From Deltaproteobacteria bacterium (GTDB taxonomy: Bacteria > Desulfobacterota > UBA8473), in assembly GCA_030623035.1 (NCBI GenBank), contig JAUXFK010000135.1, positions 1 through 7,883 of the forward strand: 7,883 nucleotides of DNA, in the 5' to 3' direction. Under the pieces are notes generated by a model. It had not been told where the DNA came from. It saw only the letters and a program-made list of their open reading frames with translations, and searched no databases. Both the position numbers and the translations under genes were made by a program. Positions 1 through 6,665 of this stretch are shown piece after piece; positions within the stretch are counted from its first letter, which is position 1, and the number at the start of each line of letters is the position of its first letter.

Positions 1-131
1 AATGGCCCTTTTGCCCAATCTCTGCGTCAGGCTCAGATTTTAATCCTCGAAATATGTCAATATATTCCTGCGGTTAAAATCTTCGCCTTCCTTGACCTTG
101 AACAAAATTGCTCATTTATAGATGGACACTA
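1..131. repeat. Decayed palindromic repeat element (MITE/REP-like), possibly cut by the window edge
   Basis: No coding frame is visible. A stem of 9 perfect pairs joins AGATTTTAA (35-43) to TTAAAATCT (74-82), with a smaller AT hairpin inside. The right end, 99-131, matches 618-650 at 27 of 33 positions, including an identical 11-mer GATGGACACTA at 121-131 and 640-650. This makes it a diverged, longer relative of the 601-650 palindrome: the shared terminus is kept, the interior is longer, and the partner terminus is either decayed (weak similarity around 82-98) or lies beyond the window. Calling it a non-autonomous mobile repeat is inference from shared ends plus internal palindromes; no transposase is present here. 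Confidence 0.55.
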
Positions 132-145
132 ACTATCCTCTTAAC

Positions 146-222
146 CCCTTGAATCGATAAGGGCCTTCCAATAGCGCTATTATAAATTCGCACGCATACA
201 CCCTCAACCCCTTCAGAGAAGG
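146..222. other. Short hairpins downstream of rpoZ, terminator uncertain
   Basis: The gap after the rpoZ stop holds three small symmetric sequences: CCTTC-AGA-GAAGG (210-222), the 12-bp perfect palindrome AATAGCGCTATT (170-181), and CCCTT/AAGGG (146-150 and 159-163). Read in the rpoZ direction, none is followed by a T-run, so an intrinsic terminator is not demonstrated. The 210-222 hairpin, about 30 bp past the stop, is the best candidate for an mRNA 3' end structure. Confidence 0.25.
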
Positions 223-251
223 AGATCATCCAAGAGGCATCCGACAAGAAT

Positions 252-587
252 CTATTCTTCTGCTTCTGCTTGTGCTTGTACTTCTGCTACTGCTTGTACT
301 TCTGCTTCTGCTTCTACTTGTACTTCTGCTTCTGCTTCTACTTGTACTTCTGCTTGTGCTGCTTCCCTTTCATCTGCATTATCACTTAATGAAAGATCTT
401 TTTTCTTTCCGACAACTTTACCGGCAGCGATTTCTCTTAGGGCGACTACGATCTCTTTATTCTCTGGTGTATTCACTTGAGGTTTTGAGCCCTTTAATAG
501 CTGTCTGACCCTCTTTGTTGTCAGATGCATTAGGACAAAACGGTTTTCCTCTTTCTTCAGACAATCTTCTAAGGTTACTCTAGCCAT
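252..587 (-). CDS. rpoZ: RNA polymerase omega subunit with repetitive acidic C-terminal tail
   Basis: This is the omega subunit, a small RNA polymerase protein that helps assemble and stabilise beta-prime. Residues 1-58 are a recognisable omega core: the start MARVTLEDCL, then NRF (15-17), the KR-x-RQLLKG helix (25-33) and the ALREIAAGKV segment (49-58). After a Lys-rich linker (57-63), residues 76-111 form an unusual low-complexity tail of Ala, Glu, Val and Gln with two exact copies of QVEAEAEV (82-97). At 111 residues the protein is clearly longer than the roughly 65-90 usual for omega. The ATG at 587 is preceded by an AGGAGAG ribosome-binding site (590-596). The gene has its own promoter (657-685) and a palindrome in its leader, and it stands apart from the ABC operon upstream. 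In many proteobacteria rpoZ sits near gmk or spoT; neither is seen here. Confidence 0.9.
   Translation of the reverse strand: MARVTLEDCLKKEENRFVLMHLTTKRVRQLLKGSKPQVNTPENKEIVVALREIAAGKVVGKKKDLSLSDNADEREAAQAEVQVEAEAEVQVEAEAEVQAVAEVQAQAEAEE
297..355 (-). repeat. 24-bp in-frame tandem repeat in rpoZ tail
   Basis: Two perfect 24-bp units (297-320 and 321-344) and an 11-bp start of a third (345-355) lie inside rpoZ. The surrounding 255-362 is a looser run of hexamers of the CTTCTG and CTTGTA type. Each unit encodes QVEAEAEV, and since 24 and 6 are multiples of three, unit gain or loss keeps the frame. The likely origin is replication slippage. Confidence 0.9.
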
Positions 588-600
588 ATCTCTCCTGTTT

Positions 601-650
601 TATTGTCTATCCAGAAATGAACGATTTTGCTCTTTTCTGGATGGACACTA
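601..650. repeat. 50-bp palindromic element in the rpoZ leader
   Basis: Arms 601-617 and 634-650 are inverted repeats matching at 15 of 17 positions, including a perfect 9-bp core (609-617 with 634-642), around a 16-nt loop. The right half is related to 99-131 (27 of 33 identical), which makes this a dispersed element rather than a chance hairpin. It lies between the rpoZ promoter and ribosome-binding site. A start point about 7 nt past the -10 box falls near 650, so the transcript would begin at the edge of the stem and the Shine-Dalgarno (590-596) would follow its base almost directly. A regulatory effect on rpoZ is inference. Confidence 0.75.
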
Positions 651-656
651 GTTAAC

Positions 657-685
657 AGTATAAATCTCTATCCTCTTTATTTCAA
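657..685 (-). promoter_or_regulatory. Sigma70-type promoter for rpoZ
   Basis: On the minus strand, -35 TTGAAA (680-685) and -10 TATACT (657-662) are separated by exactly 17 bp, with five of six consensus bases in each box. It lies between the stop of the DUF4340 gene and the leader palindrome and points at rpoZ. The predicted start is near 650. The outer-membrane gene at 5774-6517 has the same -35 hexamer and spacing. Confidence 0.65.
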
Positions 686-689
686 TGAA

Positions 690-2453
690 CTATTTTATAT
701 CATTTATCCCTTTAGGCAATTTTTTTAAGAATTGTGCGTCAATTCCATATAGAGTTGGTAAAGAATCAACTCCGGCATATAGGATGTTCTTATCAGGCAG
801 CTTTTCTCCGATAAAAATAGAGCCAATCTTTTCTTCTTTTTTGTCCCATAAGGCGATCTCTATATTTGGCTTACTGAAATCGTGAATAAGAGAGCCCTTG
901 CCGTTTTCAGAGATTATCTCTTTGAACTTGAGAAGTCTGATATCCCACAGAAGGGAAATAACACTCGCATTATCAAGCGGTTTTTTCTTGGGTTCTATCG
1001 CCATCCAACCACCCTTATCTGATGCCAGGGTGATTATCTTATCAGGATACTTGAGCTGAATCTTCGCTACCGCTTCATTATTAAATGCAAGAAGCGTTTT
1101 ATCTCTAAGGTTAAAAGGCGTCTTTTTGAGATCGTCAAGGGTTTCGGATGTTAATTGATAGATGGTCTCCTCATTCGCAGCCTTTGCCAAGAGGTTTTTT
1201 CTATTGCTCCCTTCTTTAATTATAGCCAATTGCAAAGGTATTTTTTTACCTTTCTGTGAAATACTGATTTTAAACAGAGGCCTTTTAAAATTATATGTTT
1301 CCATCTGCAAAGAAGCATTGCAGAGAAACCCTATTGCTTCCATATCCGATAGTGCTTCGAGTAGATCATTAACCTCAAAATCATCTGCCTTTGCCTTTAT
1401 GGGGCTTATTATGCTCCATTGGCCATCCGCATCTTTTTTTAATACTGTTTTTTCATCAGGAGATAGAAGCTCAACCATATCTATCTCTTCCTTTTTAAAA
1501 TCCAACACCGTATTATCCCTGAGATCGAATAGAGAGCCTGGATAGCCTTTATAAGAGTCCTCAGAAATCAAAAAGACGTTTTTCGCATTTCCCAATTTTG
1601 CATATGTATCAACACTTGTTTCTTTTTTATTTCCCAGAAGGAGTGACAGCTCAACATCCCTTTGATCTGTAAAGAAAGTGATCTCCTTCATTGGGTGAGC
1701 AAGACCGTATTTGTTTAAATCATCTGTATCTTCTTCGATAAACTCCTGCACTTTTGAATTCAAAAGCCCCTCTAACAAACTTTCAATACGTTTTCCATCT
1801 GCCTTTGCTCCAATCGGATCTATGATTCTCCAATCCCCTTTCTCATCAAGCGCTAATTCTGCCTTTCCATCGTTGTACTTTAGGCAAAGCCTTTTTATAT
1901 CTTTTCGCTTGAATTTCACAATCTTTTTATCTCTATAATAGTATAGGTCATTATCCAGAATATCTTTGATTCTTGTATCCAGCAGCATAATCGAAGGGGA
2001 GTTTTCTTTTTTCAGGTAAACATAAGTACCGGTAGGGTTTTTATTTCCTAATATTACTCTCTTGCTTTGGGGGCTATCCTTCTCTTTTATAGTGATTTCC
2101 AATGAAGGCGAGTTAAGGCCGTATTTCTTAAGGTTGTCCGGATACTCATCGATGATTCGTTCAAACTCTACATTTTTAAGGATCATCAATGTCTCTTCAA
2201 TCGATTCATTGTCGCTATTTGCCACTATTGGTTTCTTTACTTTCCATTGCCCTTTTTCCTTAGTAATTAGTATGGTTTCCCCTTTAGTCTTAAACTGAAG
2301 CTCCTCTGTATTTTGGGGCATAAAGACAAAGACCTTCTTTTCCTTCTCTTTTGCAATTTTCCTTTTTTGTCCCTCTTTTACCTCGTAAAAGTAGAAATAT
2401 ATACCAAGGAGCAGGAATATTATTGCTGGTATAATCAGTTTCTTAAAGCTCAA
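690..2453 (-). CDS. DUF4340-type membrane-anchored protein with four repeats
   Basis: I read this as a DUF4340-family protein, the usual companion of GldF/GldG-like ABC exporters; its biochemical role is not established. The preferred start is a TTG at 2453: it gives a 587-residue protein beginning (M)SFKKLIIP, overlaps the preceding stop as TTGA, and has AGAGG (2462-2466) 8 nt upstream. A frame open back to an ATG at 2627 would run 178 bp into the GldG gene and precede the membrane anchor with unlikely sequence. Residues 6-23 form one N-terminal membrane anchor; the rest is probably periplasmic. Four W-x3/4-P signatures, with Trp at 70, 208, 346 and 483, mark four tandem modules of about 138 residues. 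An RD(K/N) motif near 174, 312 and 450 recurs at the same period. It is the last gene of the operon, and no T-tailed terminator is seen after its stop. Confidence 0.8.
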   Translation of the reverse strand: MSFKKLIIPAIIFLLLGIYFYFYEVKEGQKRKIAKEKEKKVFVFMPQNTEELQFKTKGETILITKEKGQWKVKKPIVANSDNESIEETLMILKNVEFERIIDEYPDNLKKYGLNSPSLEITIKEKDSPQSKRVILGNKNPTGTYVYLKKENSPSIMLLDTRIKDILDNDLYYYRDKKIVKFKRKDIKRLCLKYNDGKAELALDEKGDWRIIDPIGAKADGKRIESLLEGLLNSKVQEFIEEDTDDLNKYGLAHPMKEITFFTDQRDVELSLLLGNKKETSVDTYAKLGNAKNVFLISEDSYKGYPGSLFDLRDNTVLDFKKEEIDMVELLSPDEKTVLKKDADGQWSIISPIKAKADDFEVNDLLEALSDMEAIGFLCNASLQMETYNFKRPLFKISISQKGKKIPLQLAIIKEGSNRKNLLAKAANEETIYQLTSETLDDLKKTPFNLRDKTLLAFNNEAVAKIQLKYPDKIITLASDKGGWMAIEPKKKPLDNASVISLLWDIRLLKFKEIISENGKGSLIHDFSKPNIEIALWDKKEEKIGSIFIGEKLPDKNILYAGVDSLPTLYGIDAQFLKKLPKGINDIK

Positions 2454-3835
2454 CTTCTCCACCTCTTGAGACTCATAACGGTTATACCCGAAACCAAAAT
2501 CAAAACAGGTATGATAACTACCGGCACATAAAAGATAACCCTTCCCATGGTTTTTGATAGGATAACCGGAAGATAATCGGGGTCTTTGGCTCGTATAGAG
2601 ATTAAATCCTCTTCCTCGGCCAGCCAATTTATCGAATTCAAAAAGATATCCTTATTGCCCAGGACATTGATATAGCTGTTGTTTGCAAAGTCCGAATCTC
2701 CAAAGACCACCATCCTGGATACCGTTTTATCGTCATTTTTAGCCATTTCTTCTATAGTAACCACAGCCGCTATTGTCAATGGTCCTTTACTGTCTTGTTC
2801 CTTATCAAAAGATGCCTTACCTTTATCAAGCTTTTTCTTATCTGTCTCTCCCCAGGTTCCCTCGTTTGTCTTTACCAGGGGCTCTACTCTAATACCTTCT
2901 TTTACCTTTTTGATTATTTGAATAGACCGCGCCAAAGGGAAGAAGGTATTAATATTAAAGTCTTTAGTGATTCTGTGATGTTCATACTCTGACACTATAG
3001 GCATGAGATAGTTTCCACCGAAAAGCTGGCTCAATTCGTCTATGATAATATCCTCTCTAAATCTTATATTATATCCCTCCATAAAAGTTGCTAGCTCTGG
3101 AACAGAAAATGGGTCGATCATAACCAAAAGATTGCCCCCTTTTTTTATATACGCTTTGATTGTCTTTATCTCGTTTTCAAGGAGTTCTTTTTGGGGGCCA
3201 CTTATAATAAAGACTGAGGCATCTTCCGGGATATCTCTGGTACTTAAAAGGCTCAATTCCTTAACTTCATAATTTTGTCCTTGCAATACCTTTTTCGTCT
3301 CACCATATCCATCCTTATACGCGAGTCTTGTAATGTCGTTCTCTCCATGTCCCTTAAGAAAGTAAAGCACCTTCTTTTTATCTCTTATGACTCTGATTAA
3401 AGCGTTCGTAATCTTTTCTTCATTCCCCCAGGAAACCCTGCTCTCGTTCTCTTTGCTTTGAAGGATGATAGTGCCATAATCTATGATTCCATAATCCTTC
3501 GCCAATGCAGGGTTTCTGTCAGGATCCACTAAACGATACTTGAAATTGTTGTTTCTGTATCGATATAGCTTAAGAAACCCTTCCGCTTTTTTCCAATCAG
3601 CGGAATTTTCCTGGTAAAAAGCAGTGGCACTGACCTCTGTTTTGACAGAATTGAGTACTTTTAGTGTCTCGTCTGACAGGGTGTACCTCTTTGTCTCTGT
3701 CAGGTCGAACCTGAAATGATGCCTCATCGATATTGCCCCAATAAGGACAACGATCCCAAAGACAATCAAAATCATCACTAATGCATTCGCTCCATATCGG
3801 GTGGATCGATTAAATGAGAAATAATTTGGATGCAT
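2450..3835 (-). CDS. GldG-like ABC exporter auxiliary protein
   Basis: This resembles the GldG / ABC_transp_aux family, proteins that join ABC-2 permeases and carry a large extracytoplasmic domain. From the preferred start it has 461 residues: membrane segment about 18-36, then the family-typical stretch with RFDLTETKRYTLSDET just after it, a long soluble domain, and a second membrane segment about 431-454 ending in a short basic tail (KRWRS). The ATG at 3835 is chosen because GGAG lies 9 nt upstream and it begins 2 bp after the permease stop. An in-frame ATG at 3850 would add five residues but has no visible ribosome-binding site. The stop overlaps the next gene's TTG start. It probably forms the transmembrane/periplasmic arm of the exporter with the permease. 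Substrate unknown: in Bacteroidetes the homologous set is tied to gliding, elsewhere it is not. Confidence 0.85.
   Translation of the reverse strand: MHPNYFSFNRSTRYGANALVMILIVFGIVVLIGAISMRHHFRFDLTETKRYTLSDETLKVLNSVKTEVSATAFYQENSADWKKAEGFLKLYRYRNNNFKYRLVDPDRNPALAKDYGIIDYGTIILQSKENESRVSWGNEEKITNALIRVIRDKKKVLYFLKGHGENDITRLAYKDGYGETKKVLQGQNYEVKELSLLSTRDIPEDASVFIISGPQKELLENEIKTIKAYIKKGGNLLVMIDPFSVPELATFMEGYNIRFREDIIIDELSQLFGGNYLMPIVSEYEHHRITKDFNINTFFPLARSIQIIKKVKEGIRVEPLVKTNEGTWGETDKKKLDKGKASFDKEQDSKGPLTIAAVVTIEEMAKNDDKTVSRMVVFGDSDFANNSYINVLGNKDIFLNSINWLAEEEDLISIRAKDPDYLPVILSKTMGRVIFYVPVVIIPVLILVSGITVMSLKRWRS
2462..2466 (-). promoter_or_regulatory. Ribosome-binding site deciding the TTG start of the DUF4340 gene
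   Basis: AGAGG on the minus strand lies 8 nt before the TTG at 2453, inside the last codons of the GldG-like gene (K-R-W-R-S-stop). A GTG at 2462 in the same frame is a poorer start because it would overlap this site and has no good one of its own. Confidence 0.5.
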
Positions 3836-3837
3836 TC

Positions 3838-4608
3838 TTAACTTCTCCATTTATTAGATTCTAATGATCTCTTGGTTAAAAAGAGAAAGAAAAAAGAGAA
3901 GAGGAGGTAGAAGAGTATATCATGGGTATTTATGACTCCCTTTGCAAATTCTTGATAGTGTTCTAATATCGAAATCTGGATAAGAATCTCTGCGATTATT
4001 GGTCCTGTAAAATCAGCCCCCCATTGTATGATCCAGAAGAGCAACAAGACCCCAAAGGTCACCACTGCAGCGATAATCTGATTTTCTGTCAGGGTTGAAG
4101 CCAGTATGCCTACAGAGATAAAGGAGGCCCCGAGCAGGATAACCCCCAGATAACCCGATATCACAGGGCCTAACTCCGGTTCGCTTAAAGAAAAAATGAT
4201 TGCCTGGTAAAAAAAGGTAGGGATTAACATCACAATGAAGGTGATGAAACATGCACCAAATTTTCCTAATATAATCTCCGTATCCCTCAGAGGGAATGTC
4301 AAAAGCAGCTCAAACGAACCGGATTTCTTTTCTTCAGAGAACAACCTCATTGTCAAAAAGGGCATTATGAATAGTACTAAGATGCTAAGCGTTGAAATCG
4401 TAGGGGTGACCACTCCATCCGTAATATTCAAACCCGTCTGTAAATAAGTATTATTAATTGATCGGACACACATAATGCCAAAAAAAGCAAAGATACTCGA
4501 AAAAAAATAACCGGAGATTATAGAGAAAACGAATATTACGATATATGCGATTGGGGATGTAAAATAAGATTTCAGTTCTCTTTTAAGAATTGCATAGGTA
4601 TTTTTCAT
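3838..4608 (-). CDS. ABC-2 type transporter permease, GldF-like
   Basis: This is the inner-membrane permease of the exporter, 256 residues, within the usual size for GldF/NosY-like ABC-2 permeases. About six membrane segments are visible near residues 19-42, 69-87, 115-139, 151-171, 176-196 and 230-246. The segment 88-107, with RLFSEEKKSGSFELLLTFP, is the conserved cytoplasmic motif of this family that contacts the ATPase. The C-terminus, with EFAKGVI (220-226) and RSLESNKW, is also typical. Its ATG lies 3 nt after the ATPase stop, and its own stop is 2 bp before the preferred GldG-like start, so translation is probably coupled. Confidence in the family is high; confidence in any specific substrate is low. 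Confidence 0.88.
   Translation of the reverse strand: MKNTYAILKRELKSYFTSPIAYIVIFVFSIISGYFFSSIFAFFGIMCVRSINNTYLQTGLNITDGVVTPTISTLSILVLFIMPFLTMRLFSEEKKSGSFELLLTFPLRDTEIILGKFGACFITFIVMLIPTFFYQAIIFSLSEPELGPVISGYLGVILLGASFISVGILASTLTENQIIAAVVTFGVLLLFWIIQWGADFTGPIIAEILIQISILEHYQEFAKGVINTHDILFYLLFSFFFLFLTKRSLESNKWRS
3845..3848 (-). promoter_or_regulatory. Ribosome-binding site deciding the GldG-like start
   Basis: GGAG on the minus strand sits 9 nt before the ATG at 3835 and within the final codons (W-R-S) of the upstream permease. It favours 3835 over the in-frame ATG at 3850, whose upstream AT-rich sequence offers no purine-rich site. Confidence 0.5.
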
Positions 4609-4611
4609 CTT

Positions 4612-5553
4612 TTATGCCTTTTCTTCTGTAACCAATTTTAAAAATATGTCCTCTAAGCTCATATCTATCGTATGCATCTGAGTAAGTATCCAGCCATTCT
4701 TTGATATTGTAATGAACAGATCCTTGCGTACATCTCGAGCGAGCGTAGAGTCAACAAAATAAGTGAATGCCCCTTCAGATATTGGATCCTTCTTCTCAAT
4801 ATTTACAACACCATCGATTCCTTTCAGTTCTTTCATTATATCCTCAGGAGGTCCTTCTATTTCTAAAAGAACCCTTGAATCTGTTTGAAAGCTTGTAACC
4901 AGGTTATCCGGCGTATCTACAGCAATTAGCTTCCCCTCATTAATTATAATCACTCTTTGACAGATCATACTTGCCTCTGGGAGGATGTGGGTGCTGAGTA
5001 TGATCGTTCTCCTACCTGCGAGGTTCTTTATAAGCCCCCTTATCTCTCTAATCTGTCCGGGATCCAGGCCAATAGTGGGTTCATCCAATATAAGAACATC
5101 AGGATCATTGATGAGGGCCTGGGCGATTCCAATCCTTTGCCTGTAGCCTTTGGATAGCTTCCCAATAAGCTTATGAGAAACATCCGTTATTCCACACTCA
5201 TCCATGACCTTTTCTATATTTCTCTTTCTTTCTTTTCTATGCACGCCTTTTATTTCAGCCACGAAGCTTAGATAGGCTGAAGTTGACATATCATTGTATA
5301 GAGGAACATTTTCGGGCTGGTATCCTACCCTTTTTCTAACTTCAAGAGAATCCTCAAATACATCGAAGCCAGCCACCGTTGCTTTCCCTTTCGAAGCCGG
5401 CATAAAACAACTCAATATCCTCATCGTCGTGGTCTTGCCCGCTCCATTAGGACCTAGAAACCCAAGGATCTCTCCCTTTTGTACGGTAAAGGTTAACCCC
5501 TTGATTGCAGGGGTTTGTCCATAGTATTTGGTTAGGTTTTCTACTTGAATCAT
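4612..5553 (-). CDS. ABC transporter ATP-binding protein, GldA-like
   Basis: This is the ATPase that powers the exporter encoded by the following three genes. It has 313 residues with all nucleotide-binding motifs: Walker A GPNGAGKTT (34-42), Q-loop Gln 79, signature LSKGYRQR (133-140), Walker B VLILDEP with catalytic Glu 158, D-loop GLDP (162-165) and switch His 189. The signature LSKG replaces the textbook LSGG, which is common in this GldA/NosF/CcmA-like group. Residues after about 220 form a C-terminal domain ending with the MSLEDIFLKL motif (299-308) seen in drug and polysaccharide export ATPases. It is the first gene of the operon. The ATG at 5553 has only a weak purine stretch (AGAAAG) upstream. 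No near-consensus promoter was found in 5554-5773, although transcription must start there or further upstream. Confidence 0.9.
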   Translation of the reverse strand: MIQVENLTKYYGQTPAIKGLTFTVQKGEILGFLGPNGAGKTTTMRILSCFMPASKGKATVAGFDVFEDSLEVRKRVGYQPENVPLYNDMSTSAYLSFVAEIKGVHRKERKRNIEKVMDECGITDVSHKLIGKLSKGYRQRIGIAQALINDPDVLILDEPTIGLDPGQIREIRGLIKNLAGRRTIILSTHILPEASMICQRVIIINEGKLIAVDTPDNLVTSFQTDSRVLLEIEGPPEDIMKELKGIDGVVNIEKKDPISEGAFTYFVDSTLARDVRKDLFITISKNGWILTQMHTIDMSLEDIFLKLVTEEKA

Positions 5554-5617
5554 TGGATATATCTTTCTGTTTATTAAACCGGGTTTTCTATCTTTAATTG
5601 ACCGAAGGTTTCCTTTT

Positions 5618-5651
5618 TACCTAATACCTAAGAATCAATCCAGAGGATTGA
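5618..5651. repeat. Heptamer direct repeat and hairpin upstream of the ABC operon
   Basis: TACCTAA occurs twice back to back (5618-5631). Next to it is a perfect 7-bp stem, TCAATCC-AGA-GGATTGA (5635-5651). Both lie 65-100 bp upstream of the ATPase start and 120-155 bp past the end of the barrel gene. They could be an operator for the operon or a 3' structure for the upstream gene; no T-run follows in either direction. Confidence 0.3.
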
Positions 5652-5773
5652 AGTCCTATGAGACTCCATCGTTTTGCACCTTTATTGATATGGAATATAA
5701 TTGCTCAATGCTAAAATGGACATCAGGCAAGAAAAGCTGATAATATGAATTGAAATTCCTGCTATATAGAGTG

Positions 5774-6517
5774 TTAGAAGATTATTCCCGCCTTTATGCT
5801 ATAAATCGGAATCTTTGTATATTCAACATCAGCGGTTATATTCAAAGAGGATAAACTGAAAGTGGTCCCTGCAAAGAACCTTAGCAGAGTTATGTCCTCT
5901 TTGTCTAAATTTAAACCCGTAGGTAGACTTTTGGGCTTGCTATTGATCCAGACCGCTCCTACACCACCAAACGGGGTCATATCAAAAAACCCTTTACTGA
6001 TTGAGAGGTCAAGTCCATATGTATCGAGATCCAATTGATCTACACCTAAGAGGCGGGAATATGATCCCCTGACTGCAATTGCAGCGGTGGTCATCGATCC
6101 CTCGGCTATCGCATACTTCAGCTCGGCCCCTATAAGCGATATATTCGAATCATAGACCTTGCTATAAATAGCGCCTATGTCCATCTTGGAAGGGAGTCCT
6201 TTTTTTATGTATATTTTGGGTATGGGTATCAAACCGGGCATATCCGAATCTTCAGTAGCTCTCTCCCAAAAATCCGAATCCTCATCTATATCAGCGGCTG
6301 AAATTTCCAGACCAACGTCAAAGCCGAATACTCCGAGCGGCTCGGCAGGTCCAAATCCCTTATAACTCAAAGAAGCGCCCAGTTCCTTACTGAATCTCTC
6401 AAAGTGTGATTGCATCATATCGATTTGAAAATCGATATCATCAGCCGAAGCTTCTGATGATACGAAAACAAAAAAGACAATAAGGATACAAAACAAGTAT
6501 GAAATGATACGCGTCAT
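5774..6517 (-). CDS. Predicted outer-membrane beta-barrel protein, function unknown
   Basis: I recognise this only as a type of hypothetical outer-membrane protein common in Geobacter-like and related bacteria, by recall and not by a search. The 247-residue product begins with a clear Sec signal peptide: Arg near the start, a hydrophobic core about 5-20, and an ASA-DD cleavage site after residue 25. The mature part alternates polar and hydrophobic residues in short Gly-rich strands (for example FGFDVGLEIS, IGAELKYAI, YGLDLSISKGF) and ends in Phe, the terminal signature recognised by the barrel-assembly machinery. No catalytic motif is seen. It has its own promoter (6553-6581) and a weak ribosome-binding site, and lies 220 bp upstream of the ABC operon on the same strand, so functional linkage is possible but not shown. 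Confidence 0.75.
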   Translation of the reverse strand: MTRIISYLFCILIVFFVFVSSEASADDIDFQIDMMQSHFERFSKELGASLSYKGFGPAEPLGVFGFDVGLEISAADIDEDSDFWERATEDSDMPGLIPIPKIYIKKGLPSKMDIGAIYSKVYDSNISLIGAELKYAIAEGSMTTAAIAVRGSYSRLLGVDQLDLDTYGLDLSISKGFFDMTPFGGVGAVWINSKPKSLPTGLNLDKEDITLLRFFAGTTFSLSSLNITADVEYTKIPIYSIKAGIIF

Positions 6518-6552
6518 GACACCATTCTTTCAAAATATATTTAAAATTATAA

Positions 6553-6581
6553 ATTATACTAGCAATCTTCTCAAATTTCAA
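6553..6581 (-). promoter_or_regulatory. Sigma70-type promoter for the outer-membrane protein gene
   Basis: On the minus strand, -35 TTGAAA (6576-6581) and a perfect -10 TATAAT (6553-6558) are separated by 17 bp. The start point would be near 6546, giving a short AT-rich leader of about 29 nt before the ATG at 6517. Confidence 0.75.
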
Positions 6582-6665
6582 GCATAAAATTACCCTGGAG
6601 TGTATTAACCTCACTATTGCTTTTCTTTAAATTTTTATATAGAATATAATGGTTATTGAGTTAAC

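Noticed and set aside
255..362. CRISPR-like array
   Set aside because: The repeats are contiguous, in frame and without spacers; they are coding tandem repeats.
272..508. Plus-strand Leu/Val-rich open frame
   Set aside because: It is the antisense reading of the rpoZ tail repeats; CTT/CTG-rich repeats give poly-Leu automatically, and the minus frame encodes a recognisable omega.
601..650. Riboswitch or ribosomal-protein-type autoregulatory leader for rpoZ
   Set aside because: It is a simple single stem with a related copy at 99-131 outside any leader, which fits a dispersed repeat better than a ligand-binding RNA.
2454..2627. Longer N-terminus for the DUF4340 protein starting at an ATG at 2627
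   Set aside because: It lies entirely inside the GldG-like coding region, places odd sequence before the membrane anchor and lacks support. The TTG at 2453 has a ribosome-binding site and a stop/start overlap.
5722..5741. Terminator after the outer-membrane protein gene
   Set aside because: Only a 5-bp ATCAG/CTGAT stem with a 10-nt loop and no T-run in the gene's direction.
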